Positions 34,330 to 43,947 are shown, counted from the first letter of the stretch. The stretch: 64,000 bases of DNA from Pseudodesulfovibrio thermohalotolerans (GCF_021353295.2 NZ_CP120635.1:2373501-2437500), one strand, 5' to 3'. Numbers and translations are program-made. Notes: generated by a model not told the origin, from the sequence alone.

Positions 34330-34510
34330 TCCCTATTTACTCGATTTCCCTATTTCTTAGGCCAGACTCCACCCTCACCATAACGGCTATTAGTTTGTAT
34401 TCCTTTTCTTATTCGTGCTCTACGGCACCAAGTACCTATTCGGTACGTAAATCAGTTTAAGATCGCCATTTCTATTTTCGTGGTCTACGCCACCAAAGCC
34501 CCGCCGCGAT
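34330..34510 (-). ncRNA. Candidate guide (bridge/seek) RNA of the insertion sequence
   Basis: The 3' noncoding end of the element holds three small hairpins in a row. Two share the same loop and have covarying 4-bp stems (34415-34428 and 34480-34493, GTGC/GCAC and GTGG/CCAC around TCTACG), and a third, GTACC-TATTC-GGTAC, lies at 34431-34446. IS1111-type elements are known to encode their target-choosing RNA here, downstream of the transposase. Boundaries and guide segments are not determined. Confidence 0.5.
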
Positions 34511-34516
34511 CTTTGT

Positions 34517-35578
34517 TCACGACTGCGTTACAGGTAAGCTGAGCTTCCACAAAAGCGCGGCCAATTTACGAGCAAGCGCAGCTATTGCTTTTTGTGCCAC
34601 ACCATGTCGGCTATAAATTCGGTTGTAGAACTCCCTGGCCCACTCATCTCGCTGCTTCCACACCCAAGCTGCTTCAATCAGTAAACTTCGTAATCGCTTT
34701 TGACCGACCGGGCGAAGTGTTGCCTTACCCTTGCTGCCTCCACTTTGCCGCATCACTGGCGCAAGGCCCAGGTAAGCTGTCACCTCTTCGCTGCGATTGA
34801 AACGTTCCGGGCGGTAAACCTCTGCCGCAAAAGTCGTGGCCACGACTTCGCCAACGCCGGGAACGGACCTCATGGCGGCAATACGTCTTGCCTCGTCTTG
34901 TTCCCGGATGCTTATTCGCAAACGCTGATCCACTTTGCGTTGTGCACAAGCGAAGTACTCCAGTTCATCGAGCAAGCTTTCAAGAGTCTCTTTTGCCCCC
35001 GAAGGAAGTTCCACCTGATGAAGTGTGAGTATGGCAGCCTTGCTCCAATGGTCCAGATCGGCAGGCTCCTGCGCTCCAAGATAAAGAAGAAGTGAACGAA
35101 TCCGTTGTTTAGCTCGACGAAGAGAGTCGGTGAGCTGATGCCTTCGACGCTCAAGAGCACGGAAGGCTTCAGCTTCAACGGAAGGAATGGCGATTGGTCT
35201 GATCAGGCCGGAGGCTGCCAGCTCTGCCAGTTTGCGGCAGTCCAGGCTGTCGGTCTTGTTGGTAGCGGTAATGGGGCGCGGGATTCGGCTTGGCGCAGCA
35301 ACGACAACCGTAACACCTTCTGCTTCGAGGCTCCTGGCCAACTCAAAGCCAGTCGGTCCAGATTCATAGCAAACCGCGCCAACCTCAACAGGTAATGACA
35401 TGACAAGCCGGGTGAGTGCTGTTGCATCAGCCGGACAAGTCCAGTCCTTCACGGCACCATCAGGTCTGAGCAAAGCCACGCTGAAACTCAGCTTATGGAC
35501 GTCCACTCCTATCCATACCTTCTCGCCGGAAAACGCTTCAACAAACCGATGAACAGATGATACTTTGAGCTTTGCCAT
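34517..35578 (-). CDS. IS110 family transposase (DEDD recombinase)
   Basis: 353 residues. The N-terminal DEDD domain begins VWIGVDVHKLSFSVALL and continues with YESGPTGFELARSLEAEG and NKTDSLDCRKLAELAASG, supplying the acidic residues. The C-terminal transposase_20 domain is intact (MRSVPGVGEVVATTFAAEVY, then YLGLAPVMRQSGGSKGKA) and includes the catalytic serine region. Ribosome site AAGGGAGG precedes the ATG. No stop or frameshift, so the element may be active. A hairpin at the IS end can mask this site in read-through RNA. Confidence 0.95.
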   Translation of the reverse strand: MAKLKVSSVHRFVEAFSGEKVWIGVDVHKLSFSVALLRPDGAVKDWTCPADATALTRLVMSLPVEVGAVCYESGPTGFELARSLEAEGVTVVVAAPSRIPRPITATNKTDSLDCRKLAELAASGLIRPIAIPSVEAEAFRALERRRHQLTDSLRRAKQRIRSLLLYLGAQEPADLDHWSKAAILTLHQVELPSGAKETLESLLDELEYFACAQRKVDQRLRISIREQDEARRIAAMRSVPGVGEVVATTFAAEVYRPERFNRSEEVTAYLGLAPVMRQSGGSKGKATLRPVGQKRLRSLLIEAAWVWKQRDEWAREFYNRIYSRHGVAQKAIAALARKLAALLWKLSLPVTQS

Positions 35579-35644
35579 GTCGGCCTCCCTTGGTTTTGGG
35601 GTTCACTGGTACTGTTACCAGCAAAACTTGGGAGTGCCGACATG
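35576..35644 (-). promoter_or_regulatory. Inverted repeat covering the transposase ribosome site and start
   Basis: CATGTCGGCCTCCC (35576-35589) pairs with GGGAGTGCCGACATG (35630-35644) with one bulged A. An inner pair CTGGTA / TACCAG adds to the fold. RNA starting outside the element would hide GGGAGG and the ATG in the stem. Confidence 0.6.
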
Positions 35645-35661
35645 GTATTTCTTTTGTCGAG

Positions 35662-37020
35662 CTACATGAACTTGGTTCCGAACAACGTGGCCCGACGGAC
35701 AAACATCTCGATCATTCCGTCATAGTCGAACTTGGCCACGCCCCAGGCGAGGTCGTCCGTGTCCATGCCCGGCAGATACACCTCCACCAGAACGTTCTTG
35801 GTCACCCGCCGGTGATCCTTCCACAGGCTGGCGGCAAAATCCTTGAAGGCCTCGCGGTCGGGCAGCTTGGTGGTGGAGAGGAATACCTTGAGGGTGATCC
35901 AGACCTGGCCGTATTCGCGGGTCTCGGTTTTTTCCAGGAACTTGAAACGGTAGCCGTGGGCGGTCTGGTCCGGCGTGGGATCAGGCCGATTGGCCTTGCG
36001 GAAGGCGGACCGATCTATAACCATGGTCTGCTGCCCTTCGGATCGAACCGGAGCCGGGGGCGCGGGCTTGACCGATGTGGATTTGACCGCTTCGGACTTG
36101 ATGGCCTCCGCCGAAACAGTTGGCGCGGGCCTGGACGCGGCAGGTGCGGTTCCAGGCGTGGAGGAAACGGCCACAGGCGCGGCCACGTCGTCCGCCTGAC
36201 GCGAGTTGGCGTCCATGGCGGTCCTGCGGGAATACCCCAGGGAACTGCTCTCCGAACGGATCATGTCGTTGGCCTTGAAAACCGCGTACCAGCCGTTCCC
36301 GGGCAAGCCAAGCTGCACCACGTCGCCCGGCCGCAGGGTGCGGACCAGCGGGGAAGCGGTGGTCCGGCTCTGATGGACGTCGACCTCGTTGGTCAGGGCC
36401 ACCCTCTGAAATACCGGGGCCGCGGCCTGTCCACCGGCCCGAAGCCCGGCCGGTTCGGGCGTGGACGCCTTGGCCGGGGCGGGGGCGGCCCCCGCCGGGA
36501 TCGGCTCCAGGTACTTTGCGCTGCAATAACCGATGCCGTTCATATTGGAACGAATGGTGGCGTCGGGTGAAAAGACCAAAATCCATTCATCTTCGGGGAA
36601 ATCCATGATTACGCGTTCCATGGGCCGAAGGACGCCGACCTTCGCACTCCGTGCATCCGGTTTGGAACGGATATTCAGCTTGGTGGTCGAATAGGCCGCC
36701 TCGCCCCACGGCTTGGGCTCATACCGCCCCCGCACGGGCTTGAGGAACTTGGCGTTGGAGTAGCCCGCCGGTTTGGCCTTGTCGGCATCGGTCGCGCCGG
36801 GCTCGTACACGGCCACCCAGCCGTTCTCCTCGAAGGCGACCCGAACCTTCTGACCGGCGTAAAGACTGCCGACCCACTCCCCCCGGGCCGAGCGGTCGTC
36901 ACGAAGGTTGAGAGGACGGTCCGCATACATGATCTTGCCGAAGGCGAAGGCATGGGACGCGGACAGAATGAAAAGGACTGCGGCAACAACGGGGAAAAAT
37001 ATTCTGCGCATGGGAATCAC
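35662..37020 (-). CDS. Secreted protein with three SH3-like repeats
   Basis: 452 residues with a signal peptide (MIPMRRIFFPVVAAVLFILS, cleavage near AFA). Three bacterial SH3-like segments (about 28-95, 107-175, 205-270), each with a LNIRSKPD / LNLRDDRS-type beginning and a WVAVYEP / WILVFSP / WYAVFKA strand. A Pro/Ala/Ser-rich linker (about 275-335) leads to a C-terminal domain (about 340-452) with no match that I know. Probably periplasmic, peptidoglycan-associated. It ends 18 bases before the insertion sequence and is followed on the same strand by the transposase. It lies three bases after a Skp-like gene. Confidence 0.72.
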   Translation of the reverse strand: MIPMRRIFFPVVAAVLFILSASHAFAFGKIMYADRPLNLRDDRSARGEWVGSLYAGQKVRVAFEENGWVAVYEPGATDADKAKPAGYSNAKFLKPVRGRYEPKPWGEAAYSTTKLNIRSKPDARSAKVGVLRPMERVIMDFPEDEWILVFSPDATIRSNMNGIGYCSAKYLEPIPAGAAPAPAKASTPEPAGLRAGGQAAAPVFQRVALTNEVDVHQSRTTASPLVRTLRPGDVVQLGLPGNGWYAVFKANDMIRSESSSLGYSRRTAMDANSRQADDVAAPVAVSSTPGTAPAASRPAPTVSAEAIKSEAVKSTSVKPAPPAPVRSEGQQTMVIDRSAFRKANRPDPTPDQTAHGYRFKFLEKTETREYGQVWITLKVFLSTTKLPDREAFKDFAASLWKDHRRVTKNVLVEVYLPGMDTDDLAWGVAKFDYDGMIEMFVRRATLFGTKFM

Positions 37021-37023
37021 CGC

Positions 37024-37533
37024 CTAGATCATGGAGTTGAGTTCACGAATGACACGGTCGGTGATATCCATGGAATGGTCCACATAACCGATGATCTCCG
37101 GGTCGGTCAGGATCATGGTGAATCCCTGCTCGGCCGCGATGGTCCTGAGAATGGAGTCGGCGTGGCGCATGACGAACCGGATGAGACGACGCTCCTCGGC
37201 CTGAATCTCCTGATTGCTGGTCTGGACCAACTGCTCATAGTCGCGCACGGCCTGGCGCAACTCGTTCTCGCGCACCTGCTGCTCGCTCACGGACAGGGCG
37301 TCCGCCTTGAGCCCCTCCTGAAGCTTGTTGACCTTGTTCAGGGCCTGACGGACACGACGGTCCTTTTCCTTGCCGAGACCGGCCAGGTCCTCCTGGGCTA
37401 TCTTGCCTATCTTTGATTCGTTGACGATCCGCTGCGGGTTGACGAACCCCACCTTGGAAGGCTGGGCCGAGGCCGGGACCGCAAGCAGAAGCAGAACGGC
37501 CGACAGCCACAGGGACAGGGAGATATGTTTCAT
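37024..37533 (-). CDS. Skp/OmpH-like periplasmic chaperone
   Basis: 169 residues from the ATG at 37533. Signal peptide (MKHISLSLWLSAVLLLLAVP, cleavage near ASA), then KVGFVNPQRIVNESKIGK and a long coiled coil (about 45-125), then the closing beta strand region. This is the jellyfish-shaped Skp fold that escorts outer membrane proteins through the periplasm. No bamA or lpxD neighbour is present. Length is normal. Transcribed after priA on the minus strand. Confidence 0.82.
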   Translation of the reverse strand: MKHISLSLWLSAVLLLLAVPASAQPSKVGFVNPQRIVNESKIGKIAQEDLAGLGKEKDRRVRQALNKVNKLQEGLKADALSVSEQQVRENELRQAVRDYEQLVQTSNQEIQAEERRLIRFVMRHADSILRTIAAEQGFTMILTDPEIIGYVDHSMDITDRVIRELNSMI

Positions 37534-37602
37534 CGGGATGGTAACCTCATTGCGTTGAAGAATGGCGACAGCGTAGCCGAGAACACCGCCCCCTGTCGAC
37601 AC

Positions 37603-39966
37603 CTAGAGAGTGGACAGAGGGTCGAGGTCGAGCGCGGTGCGCACGTCGCGCGGATCGGGATTGGCATGGGCCATGGCCGCATACAGCCCGCGGACCTTGC
37701 CCCAGTCGTCGGACTTGAGCAAGCAGTTGAATCGCTTGCGGCCGCGCAGCATGGACAGAGGCGCCGGGGCCGGGCCAAGCACGGAAATGCCGAGCGCCCT
37801 GCCCTGCTCGCGCAGGATTTGGCCGAGGAGATTCACGGCGGCCTGCCCGTTCTCGGACTCAGCCGGAAAACTGATGCGCACGAGGGCCATCCGCGAAAAC
37901 GGCGGGTAGTGAAAAAGTGTGCGCCTGGATACTTCGCGGGCGAAAAATCCTTTGTAATCGCCGCCGAGGATTTCCTTCCAAATCGGATGATTGGGGTTGC
38001 GCGTCTGAATGAGCACCCTGCCCGGATGCTCCCCGCGCCCGGCACGGCCAGCCACCTGGACAAGGAGCTGGAACGTCCGCTCCGAGGAGCGGTAGTCGGG
38101 CAGGTTCAGGCCGAGATCGCCGTCGGCGACCACCACCAAAGTAACGCCCGGGAAATGATGGCCCTTGGAAATCATCTGGGTTCCCACCAAGACCTGAGCC
38201 TCGCCCCTGCCGAAGGAACCGAGTATCTCCTCCAGACGTTCCTGCCGCCGGGTGGCGTCCCGGTCCAGGCGCAGGACCTTGGCGTCGTCAGGCAGCAGGT
38301 CGCTCAACGCTTCCTCCAACTGCTCTGTGCCTTCGCCCATGGGAATGAAATTCGCGCCGCCGCACTTGCGGCAGGTCAGGGGATAGGCATAGGTCCGCCC
38401 GCAATAGTGGCAGACCAGCCGCTCGCGCCCCTTGTGGTAGGTCATGCCCACCTCGCAGTCCGGGCAGCGCACGGTCTCGCCGCAGTCCAGACAATACATG
38501 AGCGGAGCGTAGCCGCGCCGGTTGAGCATGACGATGACCTGCTCTCCGGCCGCGACGGTCTCGCGCACGGCCTCGCGAACGCGATTCGACAAAAGCTGCT
38601 TCGAACTGCCCAGGTCGGTGATGTTGACCAGCTCCACCTCGGGCAGACGGCTCTCCCCCACGCGCTCCTTCAGGGTGGACACGCGGATAAGCCCCTGGCT
38701 GGCGGCGTGGAATGTCTTGACGTCCGGCGTGGCCGAACCGAGCAGAAGCAGCCCCTTGCTCCGGCCCGTGCGGAACCAGGCCACCTCCTTGGCGTGATAG
38801 GCCAGCCGCTCCTCCTGTTTGAAGGACTCGTCGTGCTCCTCGTCCATGACAACCATGCCCAGATCGGGCAGGGGCAGAAACACGGCGGACCTGGTTCCGA
38901 CCACGATGACAGGGTCCCCGCTCCCGGCCAGCTCGCGAAAGGAAGCCTCCCGCTTTCCCGGACTCTGGTAACCGTGATAAAAAATGGTCCTGTACTGCGG
39001 AAAACGATGAGCCACGGTGCGGTAGAGCTGACAGGCCAGGGCCACCTCGGGCGCGAGAAACAGCACGGACCGCCCCTGCCGAAGCAGCCGATCGGCCATC
39101 TCCATATAGAGCACGGTCTTGCCGCTGCCCGTCACGCCGTGAACAAGGTGCGCGCCGCCGCCCTCCTCAAGAGTCTCGGTCATTTCCTTCAGCGCCAACT
39201 GCTGCTCGTCGGTCAGGACGTACTCGCAGCCCGGGTCCTCGCATCCCTTCCCGGTCTCGTCCATCTGCGCCAGAAGATCGGCGGTCGGTTCGCCCACGCG
39301 GACCACTCCGGCCGCTTCGAGCTTGGCGGCCACGTCCGGCGCCCAGTCGCCCAGGGTGTGCCGCAGAGAATAAAGACTCTGCGGCCCGTTCTCCATGAGA
39401 TACTCCAAAAGCCGAAGCTGCCGCTTGGCGTTCGGGCGGACGGCCCACGGGGGATCGGATTCAAGAGAGACGAACCGCTCCTCGGCCTCCTTCTTCGCAT
39501 TGACGCGCACGCGCATACGGTCGCCAAGCCAAAGTTCCAGGAGCGCGGCCCTGTCCTCATCCCCCGCCCGAGCCAGGTCGGAAGGACGCATGGACGCGGG
39601 CAGGTTGCGCCCGGTCATGTGCCGGTCCACCTTGAAGGTCACCGAGGCCGTGCGCAGGCCGCGCGGCAGGGCGATCTCCAGGATACGGCCCACATGAACC
39701 ATCTGCCGGGCGGCGAGGTTCACGGCCATGTCCACGAAATCGCCATCGAGAAGCGGCGTATGCTCAAGCGGCCAGATCATATCCTTCACCGCGACGCCCT
39801 TGGGGGCCTCGTCCGCCGGGCCGACCACCACGCCGGCGCGATGCGACTTGCCAAAGGGAATGATTACCCGCTGCCCGGGCGACAGGGTCGGGAAATGGGA
39901 AGGCCGCCCGTAGGTCCACGTTTCATAGGGTGGACTGACGAGCGTTACCAGCCAGAGATCGGCCAT
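37603..39966 (-). CDS. priA: Primosomal helicase PriA
   Basis: 787 residues from the ATG at 39966. Superfamily 2 helicase: Walker A VHGVTGSGKTVLYMEMA, DEEH box VVMDEEHDESFKQEE, and motif VI region LLVQVAGRAGRG. Between the helicase lobes lies a zinc-binding region with cysteine pairs (CLDCGETVRCPDCEVG, CHYC, CRKC). N-terminal DNA-binding domain present. Restarts stalled replication forks. Typical length about 730-820. Its start lies seven bases after a LolA-like gene. Confidence 0.95.
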   Translation of the reverse strand: MADLWLVTLVSPPYETWTYGRPSHFPTLSPGQRVIIPFGKSHRAGVVVGPADEAPKGVAVKDMIWPLEHTPLLDGDFVDMAVNLAARQMVHVGRILEIALPRGLRTASVTFKVDRHMTGRNLPASMRPSDLARAGDEDRAALLELWLGDRMRVRVNAKKEAEERFVSLESDPPWAVRPNAKRQLRLLEYLMENGPQSLYSLRHTLGDWAPDVAAKLEAAGVVRVGEPTADLLAQMDETGKGCEDPGCEYVLTDEQQLALKEMTETLEEGGGAHLVHGVTGSGKTVLYMEMADRLLRQGRSVLFLAPEVALACQLYRTVAHRFPQYRTIFYHGYQSPGKREASFRELAGSGDPVIVVGTRSAVFLPLPDLGMVVMDEEHDESFKQEERLAYHAKEVAWFRTGRSKGLLLLGSATPDVKTFHAASQGLIRVSTLKERVGESRLPEVELVNITDLGSSKQLLSNRVREAVRETVAAGEQVIVMLNRRGYAPLMYCLDCGETVRCPDCEVGMTYHKGRERLVCHYCGRTYAYPLTCRKCGGANFIPMGEGTEQLEEALSDLLPDDAKVLRLDRDATRRQERLEEILGSFGRGEAQVLVGTQMISKGHHFPGVTLVVVADGDLGLNLPDYRSSERTFQLLVQVAGRAGRGEHPGRVLIQTRNPNHPIWKEILGGDYKGFFAREVSRRTLFHYPPFSRMALVRISFPAESENGQAAVNLLGQILREQGRALGISVLGPAPAPLSMLRGRKRFNCLLKSDDWGKVRGLYAAMAHANPDPRDVRTALDLDPLSTL

Positions 39967-39973
39967 GACGGAC

Positions 39974-40699
39974 CTACTCCGCCCCGGGATAACGAAATGA
40001 CTGCCGCAGAATATCGAACGGCTGCGCAGGCTCGGCGCACGGAGCGGCATCAAGCGCGTCACCCGCGTAAAGTTCTTCGCTGTCCGCGCCGTTGAGCCTG
40101 ACCCAGCTCACGTCGGCCGCGAGTTCGACGCCATCCGCCCGCACCGTCACCTTTTGCGGCACACGGTATCCGGCAAAGGTCCGATAGTCGGAAAACGCCA
40201 CGGAAACCATACCCGCATCCGAGGGATAACGGATCAGGAGCGGAGCCAAATCCTCGTTGTTGAGGTGGACCGTTGGACCGGACTTGTCCGCCGGGGCCGC
40301 GCCAAGCATGAGACACGGCGCATCGCCGCAAAAGCCATAGCTGCCCGAGGTCACGTCCACGCCCCAATATTGCCAGGTCTGCACGGGATTGGGGACCATC
40401 CAGACAAACAACGGCGACAAAGGGAAATTCCCGGAAGTGCACGCCGCGACCACATTGCCGAGGGACCCCACGGCCAAGGCCTTGTCACCCGCATTCCACT
40501 CCTGCCGCCACCGGCCACGTGCAAACCACAGATCGACCGATACGCCGGGATAGTCCGGGAAGGTCATCTTGGCCTGCCAGGAACGCATTGGGCCGTAATT
40601 CTTCTGTAGGCGCGCGGCCAGCTCCTCGCCGTCGGGCACGAAGGCGAACGAAGGCAGCGCGGTCAGACACACCAGCAATAGCGCGAAAAGAGTCTTCAT
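39974..40699 (-). CDS. LolA/LolB-like periplasmic lipoprotein-carrier-type protein
   Basis: 241 residues. Signal peptide (MKTLFALLLVCLTALPSFAF), no lipobox cysteine. The mature part begins ELAARLQKNYGPMRSWQAKM, a helix and strand order like LolA, and has aromatic-rich strands (VSVDLWFARGRWRQEW). The C-terminal half has YRVPQKVTVRADG, also LolA-like. It probably belongs to the outer-membrane lipoprotein-sorting fold, but the resemblance is weak and the role unproven. Located between galU and priA. Confidence 0.55.
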   Translation of the reverse strand: MKTLFALLLVCLTALPSFAFVPDGEELAARLQKNYGPMRSWQAKMTFPDYPGVSVDLWFARGRWRQEWNAGDKALAVGSLGNVVAACTSGNFPLSPLFVWMVPNPVQTWQYWGVDVTSGSYGFCGDAPCLMLGAAPADKSGPTVHLNNEDLAPLLIRYPSDAGMVSVAFSDYRTFAGYRVPQKVTVRADGVELAADVSWVRLNGADSEELYAGDALDAAPCAEPAQPFDILRQSFRYPGAE

Positions 40700-40760
40700 G
40701 TTCTCTCTGGATTCCGGATGGAAAAGGCGGGCGCTCTCGCGCCCGCCGGTTCAAAACGCT

Positions 40761-41633
40761 TTAGGACGAGCAGGACAACAATTCCTGAAGCCGCTTGACG
40801 AGATCGTAGCGCAACTCCTCGTCCTGCAGGGCGAAGTAGATATTGGCAGTGAGATATTCCACCCAGTCGCCCGCGTCAAACCGCTGGCCGCCCAGCCTGA
40901 CGGCGATAAGCTTGTCCTGGTCGGCCAGCCCCTGAAGGGCATCGGTAAGCTGAATCTCGCCGCCGACGCCTGCCCGCTGTCCTTCAAGAATATCGAAGAT
41001 TTCCGGCAGGAGCACGTAACGGCCGATGATGGCCAAATTGGACGGGGCCTCCTCGGCCTTGGGCTTCTCCACGAGATTGGTCACGCGGTAGGTGTGCGAA
41101 TCAATGACCTCGCCCTTGATGACGCCGTACCGGCTGACCTTTTCCTTGGGGACCTCGATGACGCCGACAACGGCCTTTCCGGTCTCCTTGGCGGCTTTTA
41201 TCAACTCGCCGATGCCGGTGTTCTTGCCGAACATGAGGTCATCGCCGAGCATGACGGCGAAGGGCTCGTTGTTGCAGACCTCGCGGGCGGTCAGCACCGC
41301 GTGCCCGAGACCGAGCTGCTCCTTCTGGCGCACGCCGATGACGTTGACCAGACCGGCCACGCGACGGACCTCTTCGAGCAAAGCCGTTTTGCCCGCCCTC
41401 TCCAGAAGCTGCTCCAAAAGGAAGTTCCGGTCGAAATGGTCCTCGATGATGGTCTTGTTCTGGTTCGTGACAAAGACAACGTCGCTTACCCCCGCATCGA
41501 TACCCTCTTCGACGATATACTGCACGATGGGCTTGCGGAAAATGGGCAACATCTCCTTGGGTACGTTTTTTGTGGCCGGGAGCGAACGCGTGCCCCAACC
41601 AGCGACCGGGATGACTGCTTTCTTGATTTCCAT
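40761..41633 (-). CDS. galU: UTP-glucose-1-phosphate uridylyltransferase GalU
   Basis: 290 residues. Nucleotidyltransferase signature AVIPVAGWGTRSLPATKNVP, then KEMLPIFRKPIVQYIVEEGI and the sugar-binding VVGVIEVPKEKVSRYGVI. Makes UDP-glucose for envelope glycans and, via UDP-glucuronate, the substrate of the decarboxylase at 17.8 kb. It lies 25 bases downstream of glmM at the end of the c-di-AMP/amino-sugar block. Confidence 0.95.
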   Translation of the reverse strand: MEIKKAVIPVAGWGTRSLPATKNVPKEMLPIFRKPIVQYIVEEGIDAGVSDVVFVTNQNKTIIEDHFDRNFLLEQLLERAGKTALLEEVRRVAGLVNVIGVRQKEQLGLGHAVLTAREVCNNEPFAVMLGDDLMFGKNTGIGELIKAAKETGKAVVGVIEVPKEKVSRYGVIKGEVIDSHTYRVTNLVEKPKAEEAPSNLAIIGRYVLLPEIFDILEGQRAGVGGEIQLTDALQGLADQDKLIAVRLGGQRFDAGDWVEYLTANIYFALQDEELRYDLVKRLQELLSCSS

Positions 41634-41658
41634 ACTGTCCTCCGCTGTGGAAGTTGTC

Positions 41659-43011
41659 CTATTTCAGGTGCTTCTCGCACGCCTCGACGATATCGCCGGT
41701 ATACTTCTCGACCAGATCCGCGTCCGGTCCCTCGACCATGACGCGGCAGACGGCCTCGGTGCCGGAGTAGCGCAGCAGCACGCGGCCCTTGCCCTTCAGG
41801 GCGGCCTCGACCTTGCGCACGGCCTCCTGCACCTGCGGAGCCTGGTCAAAGGGAATCTTGCGTTTGACGTGGACGTTGCGCAAGACTTGGGGGAACGGCT
41901 CAAGCAAACCGGCCAGTTCGGAAAGAGGACGCTCCCGCTCGCGCATGATGCGAAGAAGCTGGAGCGCGGCCAGCAGGCCGTCGCCGGTGGTGGAGTGATC
42001 CATAAAAATGAGATGCCCGGACTGCTCGCCGCCGAGGGTCGCCCCTTTGCGGCGCATGGCCTCGACCACGTAACGGTCGCCCACATCCGTGCGCAAAAGC
42101 CGCCCGCCGTGATCCTTCATGAACAGTTCCAGCGCCATGTTGCTCATGACAGTGGCCACGAGCATGTGGCCGGGAAGCCGGTCCTTCTCCATGAGTTCCA
42201 GGGAACAAAGGGCCATGATCTGGTCGCCGTCCAGGATGCGGCCGTTCTCGTCACAGACGATAAGCCGGTCCGCGTCGCCGTCCAGGGCGATACCGAGGTC
42301 CGCGCCCTCTTCCACGACCATCCGGGCGATCACCTCGGGATAGAGGGAGCCGCACTTCTGGTTGATGTTCAGGCCGTCCGGGGCCACGCCCACGGTGATG
42401 ACCTCTGCCCCGAGTTCCTCAAGGACATCGGGGGCCACGCCGTAAGCCGCGCCGTGGGCGCAGTCCAGCACGATCTTGAGGCCGTCCAGGGTCAGATGCG
42501 GGGAAAAGCTGTTTTTCAGGTAGACGATATACCGTCCGCGAGCGTCGCCGATGCGATGGGCGCGGCCCACATCCTCGGCCGGGGGATAGTCCCACCTGGT
42601 ATCGTTGCCGAGGACCAGTTCGCTGATCTCGTCCTCCACCTCGTCGGGCAGCTTGAAGCCGTTTTGGTCGAAGAACTTGATGCCGTTGTCCATGAACGGA
42701 TTGTGCGAGGCGGAGATGACCACGCCGAGATCGGCGCGCATGTTCCGCGTCAGGAAGGAAATGGCCGGGGTGGGCATGGGACCGACCAGAAAAACGTCCA
42801 TGCCGTTGGCGCAAAGTCCGCTGGTCAGCGCGGTTTCGAACACGTAACCGGAAAGCCGGGTGTCCTTGCCGATGACCACGCGATGGTGTTTATTGCCGTT
42901 GCGAAAATATTGACCGGCGGCCAAGCCGAGCCTGAGCGCGATTTCGGGGGTCATGGGGAAGATGTTGCCCTGCCCCCGCAGGCCGTCGGTTCCGAAAAGC
43001 CTTTGTTTCAT
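41659..43011 (-). CDS. glmM: Phosphoglucosamine mutase GlmM
   Basis: 450 residues from the ATG at 43011 ([16 protein letters not shown]); the longer frame runs into cdaR. Active-site serine loop [14 protein letters not shown], metal loop [13 protein letters not shown], sugar loop [10 protein letters not shown] and phosphate loop [12 protein letters not shown]. Interconverts glucosamine-6- and -1-phosphate for peptidoglycan. In Gram-positive bacteria GlmM binds and inhibits CdaA; here too it follows cdaA-cdaR. Confidence 0.96.
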   Translation of the reverse strand: MKQRLFGTDGLRGQGNIFPMTPEIALRLGLAAGQYFRNGNKHHRVVIGKDTRLSGYVFETALTSGLCANGMDVFLVGPMPTPAISFLTRNMRADLGVVISASHNPFMDNGIKFFDQNGFKLPDEVEDEISELVLGNDTRWDYPPAEDVGRAHRIGDARGRYIVYLKNSFSPHLTLDGLKIVLDCAHGAAYGVAPDVLEELGAEVITVGVAPDGLNINQKCGSLYPEVIARMVVEEGADLGIALDGDADRLIVCDENGRILDGDQIMALCSLELMEKDRLPGHMLVATVMSNMALELFMKDHGGRLLRTDVGDRYVVEAMRRKGATLGGEQSGHLIFMDHSTTGDGLLAALQLLRIMRERERPLSELAGLLEPFPQVLRNVHVKRKIPFDQAPQVQEAVRKVEAALKGKGRVLLRYSGTEAVCRVMVEGPDADLVEKYTGDIVEACEKHLK

Positions 43012-43040
43012 GGGATGCTCCAGATGGCCGCCTCGGGCGG

Positions 43041-43946
43041 CTAATTCTTCTTGATGACGGCCGTGACCGTCTCCGGGTTCTTCTTTTCGAGTCTGCACCC
43101 TTCGGGAAGGGTAACGTCATAGTCAAACTCGAACTCGCCTTCGGCAGCCTTCTCTCCGAAGGCCACCGTGGCAATGATGGATTTTCGGTATTCGTCGTCG
43201 TGGAACAGGAAGACCGGCCCCTCAATCAGCAACCGGACATACCGCTGCTGGACGTTGGCCTTGAACCCTTCCGGGGCCTGGAATTCGATGGGCACCTTGA
43301 CCCATATCTCGCGGGTCTTTGGTTCGAAAAAGGCCTCCACGCCGACCTGGCCGGGCTGCGCCTCAATCTCGTCGGGCACTTCCACGGCCACATCCTCTGC
43401 CCACGATCTGGGCACGTCCTCGGGGAAATCCCCCTTCAGCACCACGCGGGTCTTGGAAATCTTGCGTAGCATGGTTTCGGGGCCGCGAACGACAACCACG
43501 TCAGGCGAGACCGTGACCTCCTGCAACCGATAATCGGAATTGAGATTGCCGGTCCAGGCGGCCTCAACCGCGATCTTCTTGGAGATTCGCCGATCCACGG
43601 TGAGCCGGAGGCGGTTGGGTTTGACCTCGATGATTTCGTAGGTGGAGGACAGGGGAATCTTGTCCGGATCGATGTCCACCACCTGCTCGCCCACCTTGAG
43701 ATTGCTGACATTGACCGGATAGACGAGGTTCTGGGAGGGAAGGTTGCCCACAAGCCCCTTGGGGCCGCGCAGGCGCACCTGAATCTTGTCCACCAGACCG
43801 TCCTCGATAATCAGTCCTTCCGGGGGATTGGTCATGACCACGGGCATATCCACCCAGGTCTCGACCACCTCACGGCCGGTAACCAGAAACCAGGTGAACA
43901 CGGCCAGGGCAATGGACAGCAATATGGTTTGCCAGTTTCGCAACAT
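43041..43946 (-). CDS. YbbR-domain protein CdaR-like
   Basis: 301 residues. One N-terminal membrane helix (about 4-22, [20 protein letters not shown]), then three YbbR-type repeats in the periplasm, e.g. [12 protein letters not shown] and [19 protein letters not shown]. The ordering cdaA-cdaR-glmM is the same as in Firmicutes, where CdaR modulates the diadenylate cyclase CdaA. It lies one base after cdaA. Confidence 0.88.
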   Translation of the reverse strand: MLRNWQTILLSIALAVFTWFLVTGREVVETWVDMPVVMTNPPEGLIIEDGLVDKIQVRLRGPKGLVGNLPSQNLVYPVNVSNLKVGEQVVDIDPDKIPLSSTYEIIEVKPNRLRLTVDRRISKKIAVEAAWTGNLNSDYRLQEVTVSPDVVVVRGPETMLRKISKTRVVLKGDFPEDVPRSWAEDVAVEVPDEIEAQPGQVGVEAFFEPKTREIWVKVPIEFQAPEGFKANVQQRYVRLLIEGPVFLFHDDEYRKSIIATVAFGEKAAEGEFEFDYDVTLPEGCRLEKKNPETVTAVIKKN

Positions 43947-43947
43947 A

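Larger units (their letters stand above)
34319..35643 (-). mobile_element. IS110 family (IS1111-type) insertion sequence, complete
   Basis: About 1325 bases. Both ends read inward ATGTC followed by ACTCCC: at the left ATGTCAAGGACTCCC, and at the right, on the other strand, ATGTCGGCACTCCC. These match the short, subterminal inverted repeats of the IS1111 subgroup. No direct target repeat is seen, as expected for IS110 elements. The only gene is an intact DEDD transposase. The noncoding end is short on its 5' side (65 bases) and long on its 3' side (198 bases), the layout of IS1111 elements. It lies between the zinc-ribbon gene terminator and the stop codon of the SH3 repeat gene. End positions are my estimate. 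Confidence 0.82.

Noticed and set aside
37525..40095. An 856-codon open frame on the plus strand opposite priA
   Set aside because: Composition is that of an antisense shadow, no ribosome site, and PriA on the minus strand is unmistakable.
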